DNA of 64,000 nucleotides from DATHZQ01 sp963823505 (GCA_963823505.1 CAWGLY010000005.1:186001-250000), one strand, 5' to 3'; shown: positions 1 to 8,403, numbered from the stretch's first letter. Made by a program: numbers and translations. Notes: a model not told the origin generated them from the letters alone.

Positions 1-397
1 CACCGCCCGAGATGCCCGTGCCGATGTAGAGCAGCCCAGCCTCTTCGACCGCGGCGGTGCGGCGCATCGTGTCGGTGAATTCGCTGTTGCCGCCATCGAT
101 GATGATGTCGCCCGGCTCGAGGAGCCCGACGAGTTGATCGATGACGGTATCGACTGCGCCTCCGGCCCGCACCATCAGCATCACCCGCCGCGGCCGCTTC
201 AGCACGGTCACCAGCTCTTCGAGGGTATGGACCCCTATGACCTTCGTCCCTGCGGCGTCGCCGCTGACGAACTCGTCGACCCTCTCCGTGGTCCTGTTGT
301 AGGCCGCAACGGTGTGCCCGTGGTCGTCCATGTTGAGGATCAGGTTGCGGCCCATGACGGCCAGCCCGATGACACCGATGTCGGCAGCGGCTCTCAT
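1..397 (-). CDS. gnd: 6-phosphogluconate dehydrogenase (N-terminal part, runs off window)
   Basis: The first 132 codons of 6-phosphogluconate dehydrogenase, which oxidatively decarboxylates 6-phosphogluconate to ribulose 5-phosphate with reduction of NAD(P)+ in the cytosol (pentose phosphate pathway). The N-terminus reads MRAAADIGVIGLAVMGRNL, the Rossmann fingerprint of this family, followed by an N-x-D-x-G strand and the IIDGGNSEF segment near residue 110, typical of the NADP-binding domain. The ATG at 397 has a GGAGGG ribosome site a few bases upstream. It lies 36 bases after the stop of the M1 peptidase gene on the same strand, so it is probably the last visible member of the ilv-leu transcription direction. 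The rest of the gene is beyond the left edge. Confidence 0.9.
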   Translation of the reverse strand, partial: MRAAADIGVIGLAVMGRNLILNMDDHGHTVAAYNRTTERVDEFVSGDAAGTKVIGVHTLEELVTVLKRPRRVMLMVRAGGAVDTVIDQLVGLLEPGDIIIDGGNSEFTDTMRRTAAVEEAGLLYIGTGISGG

Positions 398-433
398 TTC
401 ACCCTCCAGGCACACAGACAGCTCGGCCGAGTC

Positions 434-1960
434 TCACAGCTCCGGGATGTCGTCGCCATAGAGCCACATGTCGAAGAACTCGGTCAGGTCCATGCCGCTG
501 GTTTCCTCGGCGACTGCGATGAAGTCCGCGGTGCGGGCGCTGGCTCCACCAAATCGATCGACGTAGGTGGCGAGCGTGGCGAAGAAGGCATCGTCGCCGA
601 TCGTGTTGCGGAGTCCCTGCAGCGTCAGTGCGCCCCACCGGTACACCGACGTGTTGAAGAGATCGTCTGCCGGTGGGGACCCTGGCGGGGGGAGACCGAC
701 TCCTGCAAGCGCATCGCGGGTGCCGGTGGCGATGGTCTGCAATGCCTCGGCGCCTTCGGTGTGTTCCAGCCAGAGCCACTCGGTGTACGTGGCGAACCCC
801 TCGTTCAGCCAGATGTCGGCCCAGTCGCCTGGGCTGACGTGGTCGCCGAACCACTGGTGGCCGATCTCGTGCACGAGCACCGCCTCGAAGAGCGCCGAGC
901 CGGTGATGGCGTCACCGAACACCGAGAGGGTCTGGGTCTCGAGTGCTCCGGGGAGCTCGGGGACAACGGCGATGCCGTACACATCGAACGGGTAGTCCCC
1001 GTACACGGTCTCCAGAAATGCCAGCATCTCGCCCTGCCGGCCGAGGGCAGGTGGGGGGTCGGCAGCCAAAGCCGGGGGCAAGACGTTGCGAACCGCGATG
1101 CCGGCTGCTGCCGTCGAAGCAGCGTCGTCCACCACCTCGAGGTCGCCGATCACGACGGTGGCGAGGTAGCTGGCCATCGGCTGCCGCATCTCGTAGGTAT
1201 ACGTGGTGGCGTCAAGGTCCGTGACGGTGTCCACCACCGTCCCGTTGGCGATGGCGAGCAGCGGATCCGGCACGGTGACCCGGAACACGTAGGTGGCCTT
1301 GTCCAGCGGGTGGTTGTTGTTGGGAAACCACGTGCTGGCGCCGTCGGGCTCTGAGGCCACATAGTGCGTGCCGTCGAGTGCCGTGAGCCAGCCGACCGGG
1401 AAGGGGATGGCTTGGCTCTGCGTCGCTTGCGGAATCCCGGAATAGGCCACGGCCACGGTGAACGCCTCGCCTGCCGGGACCGGAGCCGGAGGCACGATCG
1501 TGAGCTCTGTGCCGGTCCGGCCGTACTCTGCCGGCTGGCCATCGACTACGACCTCCAGGACCTCGAGACCGTTCAGGTCGAGATTGAACCGATCGAGGTC
1601 GTGCAAGGCCGCAGCTTCGATGGTCGCCAGCCCGCTCACCGTCGTACGGTCGGCAAGCAGGGACAGATCCAGGTCGTAGTGCAACACGTCGTAGCCGCCG
1701 TTGCCCAGGCCGGGGTAGAGGCTGTCACCCAGACCGGTCTGCTCGGCGGCGGCAGCGATCAGGCGCTCGTCGTCCGTCGCCGCGGCCGGAGGCGCCGTCG
1801 TGGTGGTCGCAGCAGTCGTCGATGGCGGCGTCGTCGCCGGCGTGGTCGCCGGCGGTGTGGGCGGCGCGGCAGTGGTCGCCGGTGTCGCATCTGAGGATGC
1901 GTTGCACGCGGCGGCGAGCAACATCACGGCAAGGGCGAGGGTGGAGCGGCGAGCCGGCAT
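434..1960 (-). CDS. M1 family zinc metallopeptidase, lipoprotein
   Basis: Predicted membrane-anchored aminopeptidase of the M1 (gluzincin) family, 508 residues. The N-terminus has a basic start, a hydrophobic stretch and the lipobox LLAAAC, so it should be exported and lipidated at Cys; an Ala/Thr/Pro-rich linker follows. The zinc site is HEIGHQWFGDH with the downstream NEGFATYTEW glutamate motif, both in the C-terminal third. The substrate-binding GxMEN motif appears as PGALETQ, a variation that may alter exopeptidase specificity. The ATG at 1960 is preferred because it puts the signal peptide at the terminus; an in-frame TTG lies at 1993. It starts 39 bases after the leuB stop, so co-transcription is plausible although the function is unrelated. 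Confidence 0.88.
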   Translation of the reverse strand: MPARRSTLALAVMLLAAACNASSDATPATTAAPPTPPATTPATTPPSTTAATTTTAPPAAATDDERLIAAAAEQTGLGDSLYPGLGNGGYDVLHYDLDLSLLADRTTVSGLATIEAAALHDLDRFNLDLNGLEVLEVVVDGQPAEYGRTGTELTIVPPAPVPAGEAFTVAVAYSGIPQATQSQAIPFPVGWLTALDGTHYVASEPDGASTWFPNNNHPLDKATYVFRVTVPDPLLAIANGTVVDTVTDLDATTYTYEMRQPMASYLATVVIGDLEVVDDAASTAAAGIAVRNVLPPALAADPPPALGRQGEMLAFLETVYGDYPFDVYGIAVVPELPGALETQTLSVFGDAITGSALFEAVLVHEIGHQWFGDHVSPGDWADIWLNEGFATYTEWLWLEHTEGAEALQTIATGTRDALAGVGLPPPGSPPADDLFNTSVYRWGALTLQGLRNTIGDDAFFATLATYVDRFGGASARTADFIAVAEETSGMDLTEFFDMWLYGDDIPEL

Positions 1961-1999
1961 GACTTGCGCCACGCTACCCCGCCGCGGGGCCAACCAAGC

Positions 2000-3067
2000 T
2001 CAGCCGATGGCGTCGACGACCGCGTTGCCCATCGTCGATGTGTCGACCGTTGCGCCACCCGCCGCGATGTCGGCGGTCCGCAGACCGGCGTCCAGCACCA
2101 CGTCGACCGCGGTCTCGACTGCGGCGGCCTCGGTCTCGAGGCCGAGCGAATGGCGCAAGGCCATTGCCGCGGCGAGGATGGTCGCCAGCGGGTTGGCGAT
2201 CCCGCGACCCGCAATGTCGGGGGCGGAGCCGTGGATGGGCTCGTACAGGCCCGGGGGAGCGGTACCGAGTGATGCCGACGGGAGCAAACCCAGCGATCCC
2301 GGGAGCATCGATCCCTCATCGGTGAGGATGTCGCCGAACATGTTGCCGGTGACGACGACGTCGAATTCCGCCGGCCGCGACAACAGGTGCATCGCCATCG
2401 CATCGACGAGCACGACGTCATAGGCGAGGTCTGCGTACTCCTCTGCGACCACTTCGGCGGCGACCCTGCGCCACAAGCGGGATACTTCCAACACGTTTGC
2501 CTTGTCGACGGACGTCAGCTTGCCCCGCCGCTCCCTGGCGGCGTCTCCTGCGATGCGCACGATGCGGCGAATCTCGGCTGCGGAGTACGCCATCGTCGAC
2601 CAGGCGCTCGTGCCATCGTCACTGACGCCGCTGTCACCGAAGTAGATGCCACCCGTCAACTCCCTCACGAACAGGATATCGACACCTTCGATGAGCTCGG
2701 GCCGCAACGGGGACGCTGCCATGAGCTGCCGGTGCGCTTTGATGGGTCGCAGGTTGGCGAAGAGCCCCAGCTCCTGCCGGATGGCGAGCAGACCTGCTTC
2801 AGGTCGCGTCTTTGCCGTGGGGTCGTCCCACTTCGGGCCACCAACCGCACCGAGGATCACTGCGTCGGCGTTGCGACATGCGTCGAGTGTGCTCGCCGGC
2901 AGGGGATCGCCAAACTCGTCGATTGCGATGCCCCCCATCGGGCGCTCATCGAAGGTGAAGGAGTGCCCGAATCGGGTTGCCACCGTCTCCAGCACTCTGC
3001 GAGCTTCGGCCGTGACCTCCGGTCCGATCCCGTCACCGGGGAGCAGGACGATCGATGCGTCCATCAT
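2000..3067 (-). CDS. leuB: 3-isopropylmalate dehydrogenase
   Basis: Third step of leucine biosynthesis: oxidative decarboxylation of 3-isopropylmalate to 2-oxoisocaproate using NAD+, cytosolic. 355 residues, normal family length. Recognisable features are GDGIGPEV at the N-terminus, the substrate-binding RQELGLFANLRP region near residue 100, the VDAMAMHL/NMFGDILTD metal-binding aspartates near residues 220-250, and EPIHGSAPDIAGRGIANP near 290. It overlaps the leuA stop (GAATGATGG), with AAGGAG just upstream. The second ATG, at 3064, is better spaced from that site, so either of two adjacent Met codons may be used. leuC and leuD are not in the window. Confidence 0.95.
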   Translation of the reverse strand: MMDASIVLLPGDGIGPEVTAEARRVLETVATRFGHSFTFDERPMGGIAIDEFGDPLPASTLDACRNADAVILGAVGGPKWDDPTAKTRPEAGLLAIRQELGLFANLRPIKAHRQLMAASPLRPELIEGVDILFVRELTGGIYFGDSGVSDDGTSAWSTMAYSAAEIRRIVRIAGDAARERRGKLTSVDKANVLEVSRLWRRVAAEVVAEEYADLAYDVVLVDAMAMHLLSRPAEFDVVVTGNMFGDILTDEGSMLPGSLGLLPSASLGTAPPGLYEPIHGSAPDIAGRGIANPLATILAAAMALRHSLGLETEAAAVETAVDVVLDAGLRTADIAAGGATVDTSTMGNAVVDAIG

Positions 3068-4596
3068 TCTCCTTGCTGGAAGGCGTTGCGATCGATCGCG
3101 GCCTTGTTGAGGGCGGCGACGAACGCACGGGCTGAGCCTTCGACGACATCGGTCGACACTCCGCGGCCCGAGTATGCGCCTGCGCCTTGCTGGACGATGA
3201 CGTTGACCTCCGCCATGGCGTCCGCGCCACTGGTGAGCGGGCTGACCCGGTAGTCGACGAGGGATGCCGGGAGGCCAAAAGCATCCTGGAGGGCGACGAA
3301 GGCTGCATTGATCATGCCGTCGCCGTCCGCGGAGTACTCGAGGACTTCGTCGCCTCTTTGCACCCTCACGTGGGCGAGGGGGGTTTCTTCGTTCCCTCCC
3401 GATACCCGAATGCCGAGAAGATGGAGCTGTTCGGTCCGCATGCCGGCTTCCTCGGCCACGATGGCCCGCAAGCCCTCCTCATGGATCTCGCCTTTGCGGT
3501 CGGCGAGTTCCTTGAATCGCGTGAACGCCCTCGCAAAGTCGTCGTCCTCGAGGGTGATGCTCATCTTGCCGAGGGCGTCGGCAAACGCGGCCCTGCCGGA
3601 GTGCTTGCCGAGCACGATCACGCTCTTGTGCCCTATCGAGGTCGGGTCCATGATCTCGTACGTTTCCCTGGCCCTGAGCACACCGTGCTGGTGGATGCCG
3701 GACTCGTGAGCGAAGGCGTTCTTCCCCACCACCGCCTTGTTGTACTGAATCGGATACCCGGTCAGGCTCGACACCAGGCGCGAAGTCTCGAAGATCTCGC
3801 GAGTGTCGGCGCCGATCTGCACGCCGTAGTAGTCCTCGCGTGTCTTCACCGCCATGATGATCTCTTCGGTTGAGGTGTTGCCGGCCCGTTCCCCGATGCC
3901 GTTGATCGCACCCTCGATCTGCCTCGCCCCTGCGTGGATGGCCGACAGCGAATTGGCGACGGCGAGCCCGAGGTCGTTGTGGCAATGCGTCGAGACGATG
4001 ACGTCGTCCCGGTCGCCTTTGACCTCGGTGTAGACCCGAGTCAGCATGTCGACGTACTCACTCGGCGTGGCATACCCCACCGTGTCGGGGATGTTGATGG
4101 TGGTCGCTCCCGCCTCGACGGCGGCTCTGCAGATGTCGATGATGAACTGCGGGTCAGAGCGGGTGGCGTCTTGCGGGGAGAACTCGACGTCCTCGGTGTA
4201 CGCGCGGGCCCGGCGCACCCCTTCGACGGCAGCGTCGTACACCTCTTTCGGAGTCATCCTCAGCATCTGTTCCATGTGGATCGGCGATGTGGAGATGAAC
4301 ACGTGGATGCGGCTTCGGTCTGCGGCCTTGAGGGCGTCGGCAGCCTTGTCGATGTCGTCAGGGTGGGTGCGGGCCAGGCTGGCGATGACCGGGCCTTCCA
4401 CCTCGGCTGCAATCCGGGCAACCGCTTCGAAGTCGCCGGGTGACGAGGCGGCGAACCCTGCCTCGATGACGTCGACCTGCAACCGGCCCAGTTGGGTGGC
4501 GATGGCAACCTTGTCGTCGGGGGAGAGCGCGATACCCGGCGCCTGCTCGCCGTCGCGCAGGGTGGTGTCCAAGATGATCAGGCGGTCGTTGTCCAT
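3064..4596 (-). CDS. leuA: 2-isopropylmalate synthase
   Basis: First committed enzyme of leucine biosynthesis: condenses acetyl-CoA with 2-oxoisovalerate. 510 residues, the short bacterial LeuA1 type. The N-terminal TIM barrel has the signature LDTTLRDGEQAPG and the metal-binding HCHNDLGLAVANS segment near residue 200. The EGAINGIGERAGNTSTEE active-site loop follows. The C-terminal ~130 residues, after the HxSGIHQHG segment, form the LeuA dimer domain where leucine feedback normally acts. The ATG at 4596 has GAGGAG eight bases upstream. It is the upstream partner of leuB (4-base overlap) and is separated from ilvC by 378 bases containing a hairpin and a dispersed repeat, so it may have its own control. 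Confidence 0.96.
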   Translation of the reverse strand: MDNDRLIILDTTLRDGEQAPGIALSPDDKVAIATQLGRLQVDVIEAGFAASSPGDFEAVARIAAEVEGPVIASLARTHPDDIDKAADALKAADRSRIHVFISTSPIHMEQMLRMTPKEVYDAAVEGVRRARAYTEDVEFSPQDATRSDPQFIIDICRAAVEAGATTINIPDTVGYATPSEYVDMLTRVYTEVKGDRDDVIVSTHCHNDLGLAVANSLSAIHAGARQIEGAINGIGERAGNTSTEEIIMAVKTREDYYGVQIGADTREIFETSRLVSSLTGYPIQYNKAVVGKNAFAHESGIHQHGVLRARETYEIMDPTSIGHKSVIVLGKHSGRAAFADALGKMSITLEDDDFARAFTRFKELADRKGEIHEEGLRAIVAEEAGMRTEQLHLLGIRVSGGNEETPLAHVRVQRGDEVLEYSADGDGMINAAFVALQDAFGLPASLVDYRVSPLTSGADAMAEVNVIVQQGAGAYSGRGVSTDVVEGSARAFVAALNKAAIDRNAFQQGE

Positions 4597-4643
4597 GAGA
4601 TGAGCTCCTCGATGTCGGTGACGTGGCGTGGATGACCAGTGAC

Positions 4644-4669
4644 GCCGGATCGGTCAGAGCCGATCCGGC
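4644..4669 (-). promoter_or_regulatory. Perfect 10-bp stem hairpin in the leuA 5' leader
   Basis: The arms GCCGGATCGG and CCGATCCGGC are separated by a 6-base loop, about 48 bases before the leuA start. No U-run follows on the minus strand, so it does not look like a simple terminator. Its position suggests an mRNA leader structure for leucine control, or an operator. No leader peptide with a convincing start codon could be read ahead of it, so function is unassigned. Confidence 0.45.
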
Positions 4670-4752
4670 TACCTAAGAGCGCTCAACGGATAGGCGAGCC
4701 TCTTGGCGAGCCGGCTGCTGATGCCGGGGCCTGAGCGGCCCGCCCGAAGGGG

Positions 4753-4853
4753 GGAGACTGCTGAACAAGACGTCGTGCGGGCTCGCAGGACCGAAGGAGT
4801 GCCTCGTCACGAGCTCGAGCACGAGCCCAAGCTGACGTTGTTCCGCAGTCTCC
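4753..4853 (+). repeat. Dispersed ~100-bp inverted-repeat element, copy 1
   Basis: A 101-base element starting GGAGACTGCTGAACAA and ending in the near-complement TTGTTCCGCAGTCTCC. Related copies lie at 9657-9757 and 33060-33157 in the same orientation. Shared blocks are GGAGACTGCTGA, the CGTCGTG-GGCTCG segment and GAGCTC-A-CTGAC-TTG near the right end, while the middle varies. The ends pair as imperfect terminal inverted repeats of about 20 bases, and the whole could fold into one long stem. No credible protein is encoded in it. It sits between ilvC and leuA. Confidence 0.75.
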
Positions 4854-4924
4854 TTGGAGCAGACAGCATCTCTTCGCCCGGCGAGACGACAGCTTGCCCT
4901 ATCCGCGCGACCTCTGAGGAGCAG

Positions 4925-4945
4925 GTGGCCCGGGATACGGGCCAC
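4925..4945 (-). terminator. Hairpin downstream of ilvC
   Basis: An 8-bp perfect stem (GTGGCCCG / CGGGCCAC) with a 5-base loop, starting 30 bases after the ilvC stop on the minus strand. There is no clear U-tail, so termination or 3'-end protection of the ilvBNC message is only an inference. Confidence 0.35.
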
Positions 4946-4974
4946 GGGACAGGGCGCCGCCCTCTGCACCTCGC

Positions 4975-6000
4975 TCATCCTCCGCTCCCGGTGTCAATCG
5001 CACTCTTCGCATCCAAGAACGGCATCATCGTTCGGAGCCGCTCGCCGACTTCTTCGATGGGGTGATCCGCAAGGGCACGGCGGGCGGCGAGGAGGTTGGG
5101 CGTGCCCGCAGCGTTTTCCGCCATCCACTCCTTGGCGAACGCACCGGACTGGATCTCAGCCAGCACCTCGCGCATCGTCTGCCTGGTCTCCTCGGTGACG
5201 ATCCTGGGGCCCCTGGTGACGTCGCCGTACTCGGCGGTGTCCGACACGGAGTAGCGCATCCAGCTGATGCCTCCCTCGAACAACAGGTCGACGATCAGCT
5301 TGAGCTCGTGAAGTACCTCGAAGTACGCCATCTCCGGGGCGTACCCGGCGTCCGTGAGGGTTTCGAACGCGGCGCGGATCATCTCGTCGACGCCACCGCA
5401 CAGGATGACCTGCTCGCCGAACAGATCGGTCTCGGTCTCGTCGCGGAACGTGGTCTCTATGACGCCTGCCCTGGTGCCCCCGATGGCGTCTGCGTAGGCG
5501 AGCGCCACCTCTTTGGCGGTCCCGGTTGCATCCTGATGAACGGCGACGAGGCACGGTACGCCGCTGCCTTCCGTGTACTGGCGGCGCACGAGGTGGCCGG
5601 GTCCCTTGGGGGCGACCATGGCAACGTCGACGTTGCCGGGGGGCGTGACGTATCCGAAGTGGATCGAGAAGCCGTGGGCGAACAACAGCAGGTTTCCCGG
5701 TGTCAGGTTTGGTTTGAGGTCGGTCTCGTAGAGCTCGGCTTGGTGCTGATCGGGGACCAGGACCATGATCACGTCCGCCCAGGCGGCGGCATCTGGCGGT
5801 GTCATCACCGTGAGCCCGGCCTCGGCTGCGACATCTGCCCGCCTGCTGCCCTCACGAAGCCCGACGACCACCTCGACTCCCGACTCCCGCAGATTCTGTG
5901 CATGGGCATGGCCCTGGCTGCCGAATCCGATCACGGCGACCTTGCGGTCCATGATCAGCAGTGGGTTGGCGTCGTCCTGGTAGTAGATCTTCGGTGGCAT
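4975..6000 (-). CDS. ilvC: Ketol-acid reductoisomerase (NADP+)
   Basis: Converts acetolactate (or acetohydroxybutyrate) by Mg-dependent alkyl migration and NADPH reduction in the isoleucine-valine pathway. 341 residues, class I length. The N-terminal Rossmann motif is VAVIGFGSQGHAHAQNL, and the following loop LREGSRRADV carries Arg/Ser residues typical of NADPH preference. The knotted C-terminal domain has EQVILCGGVDEMIRAAFETL and the conserved metal-binding acidic residues. The start is placed at the ATG at 6000 (MPPKIYY), which has AGGAG six bases upstream; the longer reading begins with a TTG abutting the ilvN stop and lacks a site. Third gene of the ilvBNC operon. Confidence 0.96.
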   Translation of the reverse strand: MPPKIYYQDDANPLLIMDRKVAVIGFGSQGHAHAQNLRESGVEVVVGLREGSRRADVAAEAGLTVMTPPDAAAWADVIMVLVPDQHQAELYETDLKPNLTPGNLLLFAHGFSIHFGYVTPPGNVDVAMVAPKGPGHLVRRQYTEGSGVPCLVAVHQDATGTAKEVALAYADAIGGTRAGVIETTFRDETETDLFGEQVILCGGVDEMIRAAFETLTDAGYAPEMAYFEVLHELKLIVDLLFEGGISWMRYSVSDTAEYGDVTRGPRIVTEETRQTMREVLAEIQSGAFAKEWMAENAAGTPNLLAARRALADHPIEEVGERLRTMMPFLDAKSAIDTGSGG

Positions 6001-6026
6001 CTCTCGCTCCTGGGGGGACGGGTCAT

Positions 6027-6524
6027 TCAAGCGGATCTGAGGGAGGCCTTGGCGGCGTCTCGCGTCTTGGCGTCTTTGGCCAGCGCAATGCGTCCGGACT
6101 TGACGAGATCGACGATCCCGTACGGCCGCATCAGCTCGAGGAAGTCCGCCAGCCGCTCCGGCTCTCCCGAAAGCTCGAACGTGACCGTGGAGTACCCGAC
6201 GTCGACAGGCGTGGCGCCGAAGATGCGGGATGCGTCGAGGATCTCGGGCGCCCGCTTGACCCGCACCATCATGATCTCTCGCTCGATCCGCTCTCCTGCA
6301 CCCAGTTCCGTGACCTTGACGGTGTGCACGAGCTTGTAGAGCTGCTTGATGATCTGTTCCATCTCAGGGCCGTCGACGACCACGGTCATCCGTGAGATGG
6401 CAGGGTCCGATGTTGGACCGACCGCAAGGGAGTGGATGTTGAAACCGCGGCGGGCAAACATCGACGAGATCCTGGCCAGGACGCCGGGCTTGTTCTCGAC
6501 GAGCACCGAAATGACGTGATGCAT
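6027..6524 (-). CDS. ilvN: Acetolactate synthase small (regulatory) subunit
   Basis: Regulatory subunit of acetohydroxyacid synthase, which binds valine and stimulates IlvB. 165 residues. An N-terminal ACT domain begins MHHVISVLVENKPGVLARI, with the GFNIHSLAVGPT segment and conserved ERIEREIMMV near residue 90. The C-terminal ACT-like half ends in an Ala/Lys-rich tail. The start overlaps the ilvB stop by one base (TGATG), typical of equimolar subunit synthesis, and the stop is immediately followed by ilvC's upstream region. Confidence 0.95.
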   Translation of the reverse strand: MHHVISVLVENKPGVLARISSMFARRGFNIHSLAVGPTSDPAISRMTVVVDGPEMEQIIKQLYKLVHTVKVTELGAGERIEREIMMVRVKRAPEILDASRIFGATPVDVGYSTVTFELSGEPERLADFLELMRPYGIVDLVKSGRIALAKDAKTRDAAKASLRSA

Positions 6525-8239
6525 CAGAGATCCTCCGGTCCCAGAACGACGATGTCATTCGATCCGCCGGCAGGCACCATCGGGAACACCATGGCGTCCG
6601 GGTCGCAGCGGAACTCCACTACGACCGGGCGGTCCGAGATCGCCAGCGCCTTCTCCAACGCGGGAATCACCTCGGCGGGGTGGTCCGCCCGCAATCCCAC
6701 GCAGCCCATGGCCTCTGCGAGCTTGACGTAGTCGGGGGTGTGGTCGGTGAGATCGACCGCCGAGTACCGCTCGCCGTAGAACAGGCGCTGCCATTGCCGC
6801 ACCATGCCGAGGGAGTGGTTGTTCATCACGGCGATCTTGACGGGGATGTGCTCGACGCTCGCCGTGATCAGCTCCTGCATCGTCATCTGGAAGCACCCGT
6901 CGCCGTCGATGGCGAACACCGTCCGATCCGGTGCCGCCACCTTGGCGCCAACGGCGGCCGGCACGGCATAGCCCATGGTTCCCAGACCTCCGGAGTTGAT
7001 CCACGTTCGCGGCTCCTCGAAGCCCCAGAACTGCGAGGCCCACATCTGGTGCTGCCCCACGCCCGCCACGACGATGGCGTCGCCGCCGGTGAGCTTGTGG
7101 AGCTGATCGATCACGTACTGCTGGAGGATCGGCCCATCCGGGTTCTGGTCGTAGGCAAGCGGGTACTTGGCTTGCCAGCCTGTAAGAGTCTCGAGCCAAG
7201 CCTCCCGCGCCGGCGGCGGGTCGCCGGCCAGCTTCTTCTCCATCGCGGTGATGAGTTGGCCGAGCACTGCCTTGGCGTCGCCGACGATGGGGATCTCCGG
7301 GTCGCGCACCTTGCCGATCTCGGCGGGGTCGACGTCGACGTGGATGACCTTGGCGTGGGGTGCGAAGTAGGCCGGGTCTCCGGTCACACGGTCGTCGAAG
7401 CGTGCGCCTATCGAGATCAGCAGGTCGCATTTCTGGATGGCCGTGATGGCGGTGTAGGTGCCATGCATTCCCGGCATGCCGAGGCACATCGGATCGGAGT
7501 CGGGGATCGCACCTCTGGCCATGAGGGTCGTCACCGATGGCAGGTTGGCCAGCTTGGCGAAGGCGCGGATCTCGTCGCTGGCGTCGGCGCGCAGCACGCC
7601 GCCACCTACGTAGAGCACGGGCCGTTCGCTGGCGTGGATGGCCTGGACGGCTGCCTTGACCTGCTTGGGGTGACCTTGCACGCTCGGCTTGTATCCGGGG
7701 AGGCTGATCTGCCCTGCGCGGTGCCAGGTCATCGCGTCGGACAGGATGTTCTTCGGGATGTCGACGAGCACAGGTCCAGGGCGGCCGGTCGAGGCCAGGT
7801 GGAACGCCTCGCGAATGACGTTGGGGATGTCGTCTGCGCTGGTAACCAGGTAGTTGTGTTTGGTGCACGGCATGGAGATGCCCCAGGTGTGTGCTTCCTG
7901 GAAGGCGTCGTTGCCGATCGACGTCGTCGCCACCTGGCCGGTGATCGCGACCACGGGTATCGAATCCATGTGGGCGTCCTGAAGCGGCGTGATCAGGTTG
8001 GTTGCTCCTGGCCCCGATGTCGCCACCATCACGCCGACCTTGCCCGATGCATGCGCATAGCCGGATGCCATGTGGCCGGCACCCTGTTCATGGCGTGCCA
8101 GCACGTGCCGGATGGGGCTGTCGAGGATCGGATCGTATGCGGGCAATATGGCCCCGCCGGGCACACCAAACAGGACTTCGACTCCTTCGAGCTCGAGAGC
8201 ACGAATCAGTGCTTGTGCGCCTGAGAGAGTTTCGGTCAT
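6524..8239 (-). CDS. ilvB: Acetolactate synthase large (catalytic) subunit
   Basis: Thiamine diphosphate- and FAD-dependent catalytic subunit of acetohydroxyacid synthase, which condenses two pyruvates or pyruvate with 2-oxobutyrate. 571 residues, normal length. Visible features are VPGGAILPAYDPI with the catalytic Glu in RHEQGAGHMA near residue 50, the QEAHTW/GRPGPVLVDIPK central region, and the ThDP-binding DGDGCFQMTMQEL...VMNN motif near residue 440. The ATG at 8239 has AGGAG eight bases upstream; the longer reading into the leader is not supported. It is preceded by an attenuator, so expression should respond to branched-chain aminoacyl-tRNA supply. Confidence 0.96.
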   Translation of the reverse strand: MTETLSGAQALIRALELEGVEVLFGVPGGAILPAYDPILDSPIRHVLARHEQGAGHMASGYAHASGKVGVMVATSGPGATNLITPLQDAHMDSIPVVAITGQVATTSIGNDAFQEAHTWGISMPCTKHNYLVTSADDIPNVIREAFHLASTGRPGPVLVDIPKNILSDAMTWHRAGQISLPGYKPSVQGHPKQVKAAVQAIHASERPVLYVGGGVLRADASDEIRAFAKLANLPSVTTLMARGAIPDSDPMCLGMPGMHGTYTAITAIQKCDLLISIGARFDDRVTGDPAYFAPHAKVIHVDVDPAEIGKVRDPEIPIVGDAKAVLGQLITAMEKKLAGDPPPAREAWLETLTGWQAKYPLAYDQNPDGPILQQYVIDQLHKLTGGDAIVVAGVGQHQMWASQFWGFEEPRTWINSGGLGTMGYAVPAAVGAKVAAPDRTVFAIDGDGCFQMTMQELITASVEHIPVKIAVMNNHSLGMVRQWQRLFYGERYSAVDLTDHTPDYVKLAEAMGCVGLRADHPAEVIPALEKALAISDRPVVVEFRCDPDAMVFPMVPAGGSNDIVVLGPEDL

Positions 8240-8269
8240 GTTCGGGCTCCTGGTGGGGGATCGGATACG

Positions 8270-8294
8270 AAAAAACCCTCCCGATGAGGAGGGT
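8270..8294 (-). terminator. Intrinsic terminator in the ilvB leader (attenuator)
   Basis: On the minus strand the stem ACCCTCC / GGAGGGT, with a 6-base loop, is followed directly by a run of six T. It lies 31 bases upstream of ilvB and 28 bases after the leader peptide stop. An upstream hairpin, GCGACG / CGTCGC at 8306-8322, is extended by a GCGCA / TGCGC pairing and starts at the leader stop codon. This order of leader peptide, hairpin and terminator is that of a transcription attenuator. Confidence 0.85.
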
Positions 8295-8321
8295 CTTGGC
8301 GCACGGCGACGGGCAACGTCG

Positions 8322-8366
8322 CTATGCGCTGGTGGTGATGAGTACGAGGCTGTTGGTGGTGAACAA
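8322..8366 (-). CDS. ilvB leader peptide with consecutive Leu-Val-Leu-Ile codons
   Basis: A 14-residue reading frame, MFTTNSLVLITTSA if TTG at 8366 is the start, ends with TAG at 8322. Four regulatory codons in a row (CTC GTA CTC ATC) encode all three amino acids made by the downstream pathway, as in known ilv attenuators. The TTG lies only about ten bases after the -10 box, so translation may begin nearly leaderless. Ribosome stalling here would free or block the hairpins between 8299 and 8329 and so control the terminator at 8270-8294. The start codon is the least certain part. Confidence 0.7.
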   Translation of the reverse strand: MFTTNSLVLITTSA

Positions 8367-8375
8367 GGTTTGTCG

Positions 8376-8403
8376 AGTATGGCATCGCGACGGGCCAAGT
8401 CAA
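8376..8403 (-). promoter_or_regulatory. Promoter of the ilvBNC operon
   Basis: TTGACT (8398-8403) and CATACT (8376-8381), separated by 16 bases, read on the minus strand and resemble the housekeeping sigma consensus. The predicted transcript start falls a few bases before the leader peptide. The -35 box lies only about 43 bases from the start of the divergent NYN gene. Confidence 0.65.

Noticed and set aside
134..1354. 406-codon plus-strand frame at the left end
   Set aside because: It is the shadow of the M1 peptidase and gnd, which carry catalytic and cofactor motifs on the minus strand.
4667..4730. Leucine-rich leader peptide before leuA
   Set aside because: A short frame ending just before the leuA hairpin has four Leu codons in its last 14, but no ATG, GTG or TTG start could be found in frame.
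4673..4978. 101-codon minus-strand frame between ilvC and leuA
   Set aside because: It crosses the dispersed repeat, and its similarity to translated sequence near 9.7 kb comes only from that repeat; no ribosome site or domain.
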